DNA from: Clostridiaceae bacterium
Lineage (GTDB): Bacteria; Bacillota; Clostridia; Peptostreptococcales; Natronincolaceae
NCBI GenBank assembly: GCA_020832135.1
Contig: JAFIFG010000099.1
Coordinates: forward strand, 1 to 50,817
Direction of reading: 5' to 3'
Length of the DNA: 50,817 bases
Positions 26,224 through 33,340 of the stretch are shown here, piece by piece; the stretch's first letter is position 1; every line of letters starts with the position of its first letter. The notes under the pieces are model-generated. The model ran no database searches, was not told the origin of the DNA, and worked only from the letters and a program-made list of their open reading frames with translations. The translations under genes and the position numbers were made by a program.

Positions 26224-26787
26224 ATGCCAAGTTCAGTGCTATCTAAAATCACGAAAGAACTCTTTGCACAGGCTCTCAAAAACCAGATAAAAACCACTTC
26301 TCTGCAGCAAATCACCATTAAGGAAATCTCCAAAGAGTGCGGGCTTAACCGTCGTACTTTTTATAGGCACTTTAAAGATATTTATGATTTAGTGGAATGG
26401 ATTTATCAGATTGAAATTCTAGATCAAATCAATCAAGACATAGATTTTTTTCATTGGAGAGATGGTTTTTTGGCGATTTTAAACTACTTTAGTTATAATA
26501 AAGAAATTAGCTATTCTGTTTTTAAAACTTCAGACCGTAAAAATCTCGAAAAATTTCTTTATAGTACTATGATGCAGCTTATCACACCTGTTATTGAACA
26601 AGAATCTTATGATACAGGTATACCCCAGCATAAAAAAGACTTTTTGTCTAATTTTTATGCTCTCAGTTTTACAGCTATCATTATTCAATGGGTAGATCGT
26701 GGTATGAAAGATAATCCTGAAGACATCGTTAAAAATATTTCTTTGGTTTTACAAGGAAGTACAAGTCGTGTTATAGAATCTGGTTAA
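26224..26787 (+). CDS. TetR-family transcriptional regulator, likely of ohyA
   Basis: A 187-residue regulator with an N-terminal TetR helix-turn-helix: ITIKEISKECGLNRRTFYRHFKDIYDLVEWI (about residues 31-61). The helical C-terminal ligand domain matches the small TetR_C subgroup seen in DhaS-like and lipid-responsive regulators. I choose ATG 26224 because AGAAAGGATC stands 7-12 nt upstream; the frame is open to a TTG at 26173 without a ribosome site. It is transcribed away from ohyA across the operator at 26081-26112, so it probably represses ohyA until a fatty acid binds (inference from context). Confidence 0.82.
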   Translation: MPSSVLSKITKELFAQALKNQIKTTSLQQITIKEISKECGLNRRTFYRHFKDIYDLVEWIYQIEILDQINQDIDFFHWRDGFLAILNYFSYNKEISYSVFKTSDRKNLEKFLYSTMMQLITPVIEQESYDTGIPQHKKDFLSNFYALSFTAIIIQWVDRGMKDNPEDIVKNISLVLQGSTSRVIESG

Positions 26788-26919
26788 AGTTTATTATAGA
26801 ATTCGGTATTCACGAAGTATATCAAGGTTAACCTGTGAAAATATTTGTTAAACCCATATCAACCTGGTAGCCAAAATGGTACAACATAGGATATTTCACC
26901 TAAATTCCTCATAGGTTAA

Positions 26920-27141
26920 GATCTAATTATTGTTTATATAATTCATGTACCTATTGTAGTCTTATTACAATACTTATTTAGTAGCTTATCCATTAATGTT
27001 CTCGCTCAATTTGTAGCAGTTTCATTATTAGGGATAGTACTTAGTTTTGTAATAAGTAATTTTATTATACGAAAAGCTATTGGGTTGATGCATACATCCT
27101 ACAGGTTACCTGAGTCCACAAAGCCTCAACCTAAGATATAA
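26920..27141 (+). pseudogene. Remnant: C-terminal end of an acyltransferase-3 family protein
   Basis: An open stretch from 26920 to TAA 27139-27141 encodes DLIIVYIIHVPIVVLLQYLF... followed by a second hydrophobic helix (VAVSLLGIVLSFVISNFII) and a polar tail. The IHxPIVVLL-x-LF...LSFVISxFIIR pattern matches the last two TM helices of membrane O-acyltransferases (acyltransferase-3, OatA-like). There is no start codon, and the other eight helices are missing. With the SDR fragment and the possible TniQ fragment it marks the ohyA region as a site of repeated gene loss. The remainder of the 407-nt gap 26788-27194 shows no gene. Confidence 0.6.
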
Positions 27142-27194
27142 AAAAATTATTTGACCAAAGATAAAAGCAATTATAGACACACAGGAGGCTTACT

Positions 27195-27833
27195 ATGAAG
27201 ATCGAAAGAATAATTGTAGGCATGCATGAAACCAATACCTACATACTTAATGAAGATAAAACAAACGAGGCTTTAATCATCGATCCAGGGGATGCAGCAA
27301 AGGTAATTATGAAATATATTGATAGGAATCAATTACAGCCAATGGGAATAGTGCTAACCCATTACCATCACGACCATACAGGGGCAACAGAAGAACTAAA
27401 GAAGAAATATAAGTGCCCTATTTATGCCCATAAAAAGGAAGAGGAGGGCTTAAGGGACCCTCAAATTAATTTGTCAACGGTTATGTGTAGAAAATTAATC
27501 TCTATTATCCCAGACAAAGTCTTATCTGAGGGTAATATAATTACTGTGGGTAGCCTAGATCTACATGTTATCCATACTCCAGGCCACACCCCTGGGGGCA
27601 TCTGTCTTAAAATAAAAGATACCAATATCATCTTTACAGGAGATACTATATTTAAGGATGACTTAGGTAGAACGGATTTGGCAGGTGGAAGTGAAGACAT
27701 GCTGAAGAAATCTATTACCAACAAAGTCTCACAATGGTCAGATGATACAATCATTTATCCAGGGCATGGAGAAATAGCCACCATGAAGGAAGCTAGAAGG
27801 AGTGGCCATCCTTATTTAAAGTCTAAAAGATAG
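27195..27833 (+). CDS. MBL-fold metallohydrolase (glyoxalase II-like)
   Basis: A 212-residue cytoplasmic metallo-beta-lactamase-fold hydrolase. The metal site is complete: THYHHDH (H56, H58, D60, H61), HTPGHTPGG (third His), FTGDTIF (bridging Asp) and YPGHGE (last His). The short form, without the C-terminal glyoxalase II substrate domain, is the common YcbL/YqgX type that acts on hydroxyacyl-thioesters. An AGGAGG box precedes the ATG by 7 nt. A GC-rich hairpin terminates it. Confidence 0.9.
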   Translation: MKIERIIVGMHETNTYILNEDKTNEALIIDPGDAAKVIMKYIDRNQLQPMGIVLTHYHHDHTGATEELKKKYKCPIYAHKKEEEGLRDPQINLSTVMCRKLISIIPDKVLSEGNIITVGSLDLHVIHTPGHTPGGICLKIKDTNIIFTGDTIFKDDLGRTDLAGGSEDMLKKSITNKVSQWSDDTIIYPGHGEIATMKEARRSGHPYLKSKR

Positions 27834-27844
27834 TTAAGAATGTA

Positions 27845-27880
27845 GCCTCGCTTTATATAAATATAGAGCGGGGCTTTAAC
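27845..27880 (+). terminator. Intrinsic terminator
   Basis: GCCTCGCT (27845-27852) pairs with AGCGGGGC (27867-27874) with an inner TATAT/ATATA pairing, followed by TTTAAC. Confidence 0.75.
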
Positions 27881-28085
27881 AATTTGTTTTATATGAATTA
27901 AAATAACAGAATAAATAACAAATGGGAATAAATAGAAAGGATTTGTGAAAATATATAGATAACCTACAAGGGGTTACCTAATATGTGTTTAGTTAGAAAT
28001 AAAGAAGCTTTTGTTTTTTAGGGGTCGTACCTTTGTGAATAATAAGGTTGTGAGTACGAAAGACTTAGAGGAGGACACTTGGTTC

Positions 28086-28796
28086 ATGGAATATTTCAAA
28101 ATAACTTTAAGAATCGTTACTATAATGGGATTATTATTGTTCCTTGTATTAATAACTGGACGAAGGAAAATCGGTGAACTTCCAGTGTTTGATTTTCTAA
28201 CCATAATCATATTGGGAAATGTCGTAGGTGCAGATATTGCTGATCCTGAAATACCACACTTACCAACGGCATATGCTGTAGTACTACTTATAGGTATTCA
28301 GTATTTAATAAGTTATATTACAGTTAAAAACAGAAAGTTCGGCAGCAAGGTTACATTTGGGCCCACTGTAATTATTCAAAATGGTCAATTTATTAAATCT
28401 AATATGAAAAGGCTAAGATATTCAATAGAAAATGTTTTAATGTTCTTAAGAGAAAAAGAAATTTTTGATATTAATGAAGTTGAATTTGCTGTTGTTGAAG
28501 ATAGTGGGAATATAAGTGTATTGAAAAAATCTCAATATCAGCCTTTGACACCTAATGATATGCAAATACCTACCAAATATAAAGGCATATCAATCCCACT
28601 TGTTGTAGAGGGAAAAGCATACGAAAAAAACCTTAAAAAGCTTAATCTAGATGTACTATGGTTAGAAAATCAATTAAAAAACAATAATATAAATAGCTTT
28701 GAAGAGGTAATATATGTAGATATCAATACAGAAGGAAAGTTGTATATATCTAAACAGATTGAACCTGATAGTATTGAAAGTGAGTTTATGGTTTAA
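28086..28796 (+). CDS. DUF421 (YetF-like) membrane protein
   Basis: A 236-residue DUF421 protein with three N-terminal TM helices (residues about 8-28, 38-56, 62-82) and the family signs TGRRKIGELPVFDFLTIIILGN, PTVIIQNGQF and the cytoplasmic VEFAVVEDSGNISVLKK. I prefer ATG 28086; the frame runs back to TTG 28011, but only AGAGGAGGA at 28067-28074 looks like a ribosome site, 11 nt away. DUF421 proteins are linked to spore germination and heat resistance in Bacilli (YetF-type in spoVA2mob) and their function is unclear in Clostridia. A second copy is at 46893. It converges with the CLC gene across a shared terminator. Confidence 0.85.
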   Translation: MEYFKITLRIVTIMGLLLFLVLITGRRKIGELPVFDFLTIIILGNVVGADIADPEIPHLPTAYAVVLLIGIQYLISYITVKNRKFGSKVTFGPTVIIQNGQFIKSNMKRLRYSIENVLMFLREKEIFDINEVEFAVVEDSGNISVLKKSQYQPLTPNDMQIPTKYKGISIPLVVEGKAYEKNLKKLNLDVLWLENQLKNNNINSFEEVIYVDINTEGKLYISKQIEPDSIESEFMV

Positions 28797-28819
28797 TAAA
28801 TAATTTTATAAGTATACAT

Positions 28820-28851
28820 AAAAAAGTTCAGTTTTAAGGCTGAACTTTTTT
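28820..28851. terminator. Bidirectional terminator between DUF421 and CLC genes
   Basis: Perfect 12-bp stem AAAAAAGTTCAG (28820-28831) and CTGAACTTTTTT (28840-28851). The right arm lies inside the last codons of the minus-strand CLC gene, whose stop is at 28834-28836, so the two genes share it. Confidence 0.85.
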
Positions 28852-30147
28852 ATTGTTTTCAATGGAACTGATGCTTTCTCCAGGGGAGAGGTTTAGCATT
28901 CTACTTTTAGGATCATATATTTTCTGTGCAGCATAGATACCGTGATGCCCAGAGAAAATGAAGCTAATTAGACAGGCTATAAAAAAATAAGTAATTCCTT
29001 GTCCCGTGAACATTTCAACACTAAAAAGAAAGGCAGAAATAGGTGTGTTAGCTGCTCCACTAAATACAGCTATCATGCCTATTGCAGCAAGGAAAGAGGT
29101 TGGCAAATTTACTATGGTAGATAAGGTATTGCCCAAGGTTGCTCCTATGAAGAAAAGAGGAATGACCTCTCCACCACGAAAACCTGTTCCCATAGTAACG
29201 GCAGTAAATACAATCTTGGCTAGAAAAGCAAAGGGAGGGACATTACCTTCAAAGGCTCTTTCCACCATTGGTAAACCACGACCAAGGTAGTCCCTAGATC
29301 CTATTATAAAAGTTAATGCTATGATGATCATTCCGCCAATCATAGCTCTTAACATAAGGTTTTTTAGGTATTTATCAGAAAGCCTTTTTATCTCATGTCT
29401 CAACTGACTGTATAAAACGCTGGTGAAGCCAAAAATAATGGACAAACCAATAACTTTCATGAGATTTATTGTGTTAATATCCGGTACATTCTGTATAATA
29501 AAATTGTCATGATGAATTCCCCATGCGGTTGCTACATAATGACCTACAAAGCTTGCTACCGTACAAGGAACTAAGGCTTCATATTTAGTCCTTCCTATGG
29601 TTATAGCCTCCATTCCAAAAATAGTTCCTGTTAAGGGGGCACCAAAGGCGGAACCAAATCCACCGCTTATGCCACTTAAAATTAAAATTCTTCGATCGAT
29701 TTGGTCAACCTTAAATAATTTGTTTACCCCTTCAGATATACTTGCCCCCATCTGTATAGCTGCACCCTCTCTGCCTGTTGATCCTCCAAATAGATGTGTA
29801 ATGAATGTACATACAAAAACTATAGGTCCCATCCTTAAGGGAATCTCTCCCTGACCATGATGTATGTGTTCAAGAATCAGATCATTTCCTTTACGGGAAC
29901 CTTTTCCGTAATACATATAAATGTAGCCTATAAGGATACCACCTAGGGGAAGAAAAAATAACAAAACCGGGTTTCCTTGTCGCACCTCTGTAAGGAAATC
30001 ATTTAGATTGATTAATAAAGCGGATGTGGTACCTACTATGATCCCAATAATACTTCCCCAAAAGATCCACTTAGTAAGAGTGGAAATAAAAGTCATATGC
30101 CTAGCTCTTACAGTGGAATTGAAAAATTTGTTTTTAATATACTTCAT
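28834..30147 (-). CDS. CLC-family anion transporter, CLC-F-like
   Basis: A 437-residue CLC protein with about 10-12 helices. The external gating glutamate region reads GGSTGREGAAIQMG, and a later inverted repeat has GGEVIPLFFIGATLGN. The usual chloride-site loop GSGIP is missing; the corresponding place reads RKGNDLILEHIHHGQGEIPLRMGP, close to the GNxLI(I/L)-type loop followed by IPLRMGP and HLFGGSxGREG of fluoride/proton antiporters (CLC-F). So fluoride export is the best guess; no fluoride riboswitch is visible upstream. A CAGGAGGC box precedes the ATG. The DUF1657 gene ends 28 nt upstream on the same strand, giving a two-gene unit. Confidence 0.85.
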   Translation of the reverse strand: MKYIKNKFFNSTVRARHMTFISTLTKWIFWGSIIGIIVGTTSALLINLNDFLTEVRQGNPVLLFFLPLGGILIGYIYMYYGKGSRKGNDLILEHIHHGQGEIPLRMGPIVFVCTFITHLFGGSTGREGAAIQMGASISEGVNKLFKVDQIDRRILILSGISGGFGSAFGAPLTGTIFGMEAITIGRTKYEALVPCTVASFVGHYVATAWGIHHDNFIIQNVPDINTINLMKVIGLSIIFGFTSVLYSQLRHEIKRLSDKYLKNLMLRAMIGGMIIIALTFIIGSRDYLGRGLPMVERAFEGNVPPFAFLAKIVFTAVTMGTGFRGGEVIPLFFIGATLGNTLSTIVNLPTSFLAAIGMIAVFSGAANTPISAFLFSVEMFTGQGITYFFIACLISFIFSGHHGIYAAQKIYDPKSRMLNLSPGESISSIENNKKVQP

Positions 30148-30175
30148 GATACAGCCTCCTGGAACAGCTTAAACA

Positions 30176-30382
30176 CTACTTCTCTTGATTTAATGGATTA
30201 TTTATAGTTAAATATTCTAAACGATTATTTAGAAATTCAATATGCCTATCCATATCAGCTTTCATAGTGTTGAATGTCTGCTTTGCTTGTTGGTCTTCAG
30301 TTGACTCGGCCATCAAGGCATAAGTCCCTTTTGTAGCTTCGCAGTATGCTATTGTTTTTTGCAAATCACTTTGAACTGTCAT
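30176..30382 (-). CDS. DUF1657 family small protein
   Basis: A 68-residue soluble, all-helical protein matching DUF1657 (QSDLQKTIAYCEATKGTYALMAESTEDQQAK, TFNTMKADMDRHIEFLNNRLEYL). AGGAGG lies 7 nt before the ATG on the minus strand. In Bacillales DUF1657 genes belong to spoVA2mob-like clusters with DUF421, and a DUF421 gene stands 1.4 kb away here. Here it leads a two-gene unit with the CLC transporter, 28 nt apart. Role unknown; a ferritin-like or coiled two-helix carrier has been assumed by others only on shape. The 244 nt upstream to the next plus-strand gene show no other feature. Confidence 0.85.
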   Translation of the reverse strand: MTVQSDLQKTIAYCEATKGTYALMAESTEDQQAKQTFNTMKADMDRHIEFLNNRLEYLTINNPLNQEK

Positions 30383-30626
30383 TATAGATTACCTCCTAAA
30401 TTGAGTCTCATTTCATAGAGTTAGTTTAACCAAACTATATTTAAAAATTACACACTACTTAATGATAGAAGTGCTCTTAAAGATTTTCTTGCATTTTAAT
30501 CAATTAGAATTTTTATTAGAAATATGTTATTATTAACAACAGAGATTTATAGTATCTTGAAAAGCTGTATGTTTCATCTATACATTCAGATGAATAATAA
30601 GTATTGAGTAAACAAAGGAGGCTGAC

Positions 30627-31154
30627 ATGGAGGAGATCATTTTAATTCTATTACTGCAATTGATCTATGTGCCGATCTTTACCCTTAGAACGATATTTCT
30701 TGTAAAAAACATGACATTAATAGCATCTTTTCTAGGGGTAATGGAGGCATTAGTTTATGTATTTGGCTTGTCCCTTGTGTTTAGTGGGGATACGGGAACG
30801 GTGGCACTAGTTGTATATGCAGTTGGATTTGGTGCTGGGATGCTGATCGGAGGAGCTATTGAAAACAAGCTTGCAATTGGATATAACAATCTTGCGGTGA
30901 ATCTGATGGATAAAAATATGGAACTCATTAACCATTTGAGGGATGAAGGTTTTGGTGTCACTGTGTATGAAGGGGAAGGTCGAGACAGCAAGAGGTATCG
31001 CCTAGATATTCTTACAAAGCGAAGTAGGGAAGACGAACTATTGCAGAGAATTGAAGAATACGAGCCTAGAGCATTTATTATTTCTTATGAAGCCAGAAGG
31101 TTTAAAGGTGGATTTCTAGTAAATTCTATGAAAAAGGTAAAAACAAAAAAATAA
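30627..31154 (+). CDS. UPF0316 membrane protein (DUF5698 + DUF2179)
   Basis: A 175-residue protein with three N-terminal TM helices (residues about 4-22, 33-55, 62-82) and a C-terminal DUF2179 domain (about 95-160; NHLRDEGFGVTVYEGEGRDSKRYRLDILTKR). This layout is the UPF0316 family (YebE of Bacillus). An AAAGGAGG box precedes the ATG. Its paralogue lies at 32610, with a TVP38-type protein between. DUF2179 domains are found on transport-associated proteins and may bind a small ligand; the function is unproven. Confidence 0.85.
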   Translation: MEEIILILLLQLIYVPIFTLRTIFLVKNMTLIASFLGVMEALVYVFGLSLVFSGDTGTVALVVYAVGFGAGMLIGGAIENKLAIGYNNLAVNLMDKNMELINHLRDEGFGVTVYEGEGRDSKRYRLDILTKRSREDELLQRIEEYEPRAFIISYEARRFKGGFLVNSMKKVKTKK

Positions 31155-31177
31155 GAAATATAGTAACGAATAAACTG

Positions 31178-31230
31178 GTACCTATAGACTGAACATATTA
31201 ACAAAGTGTTTAGTTTTTAGGTGCTTTTTT
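31178..31230 (+). terminator. Intrinsic terminator
   Basis: GTACCTATAGACTGAAC (31178-31194) pairs imperfectly with GTTTAGTTTTTAGGTGC (31208-31224), followed by a run of T. Confidence 0.7.
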
Positions 31231-31345
31231 TAAGTGGTGGCAATTTATTTTCAAATTAAGTATTAATTAATCGTAAAGATAGAGCAATAAAAACATGAGA
31301 TAACGTATAAACTAATAGTAGAAAGTGAGGAAATGGGGAGACGTG

Positions 31346-32038
31346 ATGCAAAAAAAGCAGTTATATAAAATAATTATTTTATTACTTGCTGTAATAGCAA
31401 TAGGTGTATTGATATGGATATTAGGAAAAAATAAAGTATCGGAGTTTATCTCCATAGAATTTTTAAGAAGGTTCACCGGTAGAATTAGAGACTTAGGCTT
31501 CTTAGGTGTACTTCTTTATCTCTTAAGCTTTGCCATAGGAACCATGTTAATCTTACCTAGCCTACCTTTTGCACTCCTAGGTGGAATTACCTATGGTACT
31601 GTACGAGGTATTATATATGCATCTATAGGAGATTTATTAGGTGCATCCATGGCATTTATCGTTGCTAGATACATAGGGAGAGGTAGAATAGAAAAAAGGT
31701 TAAAAAGAAACAAGGCTTTTCATGAGATAGACGAAGGAGTTAAACAAGAAGGATGGCGTATCGTTGTTTTAACTAGAATGGTACCGGTGATTCCCCATTG
31801 GTTACAAAACTATGCTTATGGATTGACAGCAATTTCATTTACAACATATGCATTCGTGTCTCTACTATGTATTGTTCCTGGAACAGCTGCATGGATTTTT
31901 GCTGTAAATACAGTAGGCAAAAGTCAAGCAGATGCAAAAAAAACAGTAATTTATCTAGCAATTGCTGGAGTACTAATTGTAGGGGTTTCTTATTTGCCAA
32001 GATGGATATATAAAAAGAAGATGTTAGGAACCAAATAG
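31346..32038 (+). CDS. TVP38/TMEM64 (DedA-like, VTT domain) membrane protein
   Basis: A 230-residue membrane protein with an N-terminal TM helix, the FAIGTMLILPSLPFALLGGITYGTVRG segment (re-entrant helix with the family's P and G residues), the FIVARYIGRGRIE motif and LTRMVPVIPHWLQNYAYGLT of the second re-entrant half, then two TM helices. VTT/DedA proteins include lipid scramblases and undecaprenyl phosphate flippases. I choose ATG 31346, 5 nt from GGGGAG; GTG 31325 lies in frame without a good site. It sits between the two UPF0316 paralogues. Confidence 0.88.
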   Translation: MQKKQLYKIIILLLAVIAIGVLIWILGKNKVSEFISIEFLRRFTGRIRDLGFLGVLLYLLSFAIGTMLILPSLPFALLGGITYGTVRGIIYASIGDLLGASMAFIVARYIGRGRIEKRLKRNKAFHEIDEGVKQEGWRIVVLTRMVPVIPHWLQNYAYGLTAISFTTYAFVSLLCIVPGTAAWIFAVNTVGKSQADAKKTVIYLAIAGVLIVGVSYLPRWIYKKKMLGTK

Positions 32039-32039
32039 A

Positions 32040-32066
32040 GTCTAATATGGCTCATATTAGACGATT
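32040..32066 (+). terminator. Intrinsic terminator after the VTT-domain gene
   Basis: Perfect 10-bp stem GTCTAATATG / CATATTAGAC (32040-32049 and 32053-32062), followed by GATTTTG. Confidence 0.72.
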
Positions 32067-32089
32067 TTGAAATTTTATTTCTAAAAAAT

Positions 32090-32118
32090 TTGTAAAAATT
32101 TTCAATATGTGCTATAAT
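32090..32118 (+). promoter_or_regulatory. Sigma-A promoter with no ORF downstream
   Basis: TTGTAA at 32090-32095, 17-bp spacer, extended -10 TGC-TATAAT ending at 32118. It is one of the best promoter matches in the window and points to the gene-free stretch 32125-32499. Confidence 0.65.
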
Positions 32119-32124
32119 GAATAA

Positions 32125-32499
32125 GTTAGTTTGTTGGTTCGATAAAGTTGGTTAAGATATAACCAAATTATTTTTTACAATAATCTTATCGTTAGTTTCA
32201 AAATTACTATGAAGATGCTTTTCATTTTATCTATAGAACTTATAAAAGTTAGATGCCTGCCTTAGTGTATATTATAGATTTTTAAAATGTTTAATGATGA
32301 AAGTAGATTTATTCTATTCTTGAATTTTCAATATGAATTATTAAAATAAATAATTACATGATTAATCCTTACATATTTATAGGGTGTTTTCTATTATTTT
32401 CTAGTAATAGAAATTACATATTCTGTTAAATGGTTTTAGGCTTAGTGATGTTTTAGAAACCCTGATTATTTACTAACATACTTCTATGTTAGTTTTTTT
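32125..32499 (+). ncRNA. Candidate non-coding RNA (about 375 nt)
   Basis: The stretch has a strong promoter at 32090-32118 and a textbook terminator at 32472-32499 but no ORF of more than about 20 codons with a ribosome site. Within it two structured parts are visible: CGATAA with TTATCG enclosing a GGTT/AACC hairpin (about 32139-32192), and AGGGT...TTCTA pairing with TAGAAACCCT near 32380-32465. It does not show the conserved cores of RNase P RNA, tmRNA, SRP RNA or a riboswitch that I know. It might also be a long attenuated leader for the UPF0316 gene at 32610. It fills most of the 571-nt gap 32039-32609; the last 110 nt before the gene show only AT-rich sequence. Confidence 0.4.
32472..32499 (+). 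terminator. Intrinsic terminator of the candidate ncRNA
   Basis: ACTAACATA, CTTC loop, TATGTTAGT, then a run of T (32493-32499). Confidence 0.85.
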
Positions 32500-32609
32500 G
32501 TTATGTAGTAATTTTTTTGTTATGTCATAATTCCATGAGAGAAACAATATATTAACAAATGTGTTCAATTAGCTTGAGTACAATTAAAAATTAAAAAGGA
32601 GGTGTCTTA

Positions 32610-33149
32610 ATGACACAACATATAATAGTAACATTGATCGGCTTGTTTTTAATAACAGCATTTACCAATATTTTAGCAACATTAAAGAGTATATTGCTGG
32701 CAAAGAAGATTATGAATCCGGTGTATTTCTTAGTATTTGCAGATGCTATCATTTTTGCAACAGTTGTTGGTAAGGTAGCTAATTCGGAAGGAATGCATTT
32801 TGCTGCTGCATATGCATTAGGGAAAACACTAGGAGTTTTCGTCGGAGGTAAAATTGAAGAACAGCTTGGTCTAGGGATTTTAGAAGTAGATATATTTTTA
32901 AATAATAAAAACAAAATGGTGGAAATAGCAGAAAAACTTAGAGAAGAAGGTTATACGGTCAATAACTTTTTAGCTCGAGGAAGTAATGGCCATAGAAGAT
33001 ACAAGATAGAGGTTGTTATAAGGAGAAAAGAATTTAAAATACTTGAAGATATTATGGAACAGTGTGGTGTAACGGATCCAACTTTAAAGATCAAAAATTT
33101 AAATAAAGTAGAAGGTAAAATTACTGTCACCAGAGTAAAGACAGTTTAA
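32610..33149 (+). CDS. UPF0316 membrane protein (DUF5698 + DUF2179), second copy
   Basis: A 179-residue paralogue of the protein at 30627, with three TM helices in the first 85 residues and a C-terminal DUF2179 domain (EIAEKLREEGYTVNNFLARGSNGHRRYKIEVVIRRK). The pair shares the FAxAxALGxxxGVFVGGxIEEQLxxG layout with GAGMLIGGAIENKL of the other copy, but sequence identity is low, so they are old paralogues rather than a recent duplication. AAAGGAGG precedes the ATG by 9 nt. It ends at a short terminator. Confidence 0.85.
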   Translation: MTQHIIVTLIGLFLITAFTNILATLKSILLAKKIMNPVYFLVFADAIIFATVVGKVANSEGMHFAAAYALGKTLGVFVGGKIEEQLGLGILEVDIFLNNKNKMVEIAEKLREEGYTVNNFLARGSNGHRRYKIEVVIRRKEFKILEDIMEQCGVTDPTLKIKNLNKVEGKITVTRVKTV

Positions 33150-33159
33150 CCCAAAGTAA

Positions 33160-33190
33160 GAACTGTAGAGATTTTTCTGCAGTTCTTTGC
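33160..33190 (+). terminator. Intrinsic terminator
   Basis: GAACTGTAGA (33160-33169) with TCTGCAGTTC (33176-33185), one G-U pair, then TTTGC. Confidence 0.65.
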
Positions 33191-33340
33191 TATTACAGCT
33201 ATTTTCTATTTGTAATATATTTTAATATTCTATATAATCAAATAAGATGTATTAGTATGAAAATACAAACCGGTTTTAAACTTAAGTTAAAGGAAAACTA
33301 ATTTACAGTAGAACACTGAATTGAAACGAGGGGGACAATT

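Noticed and set aside
30383-30626. Fluoride riboswitch upstream of the DUF1657-CLC unit
   Set aside because: I looked for the fluoride riboswitch core on the minus strand and did not find it.
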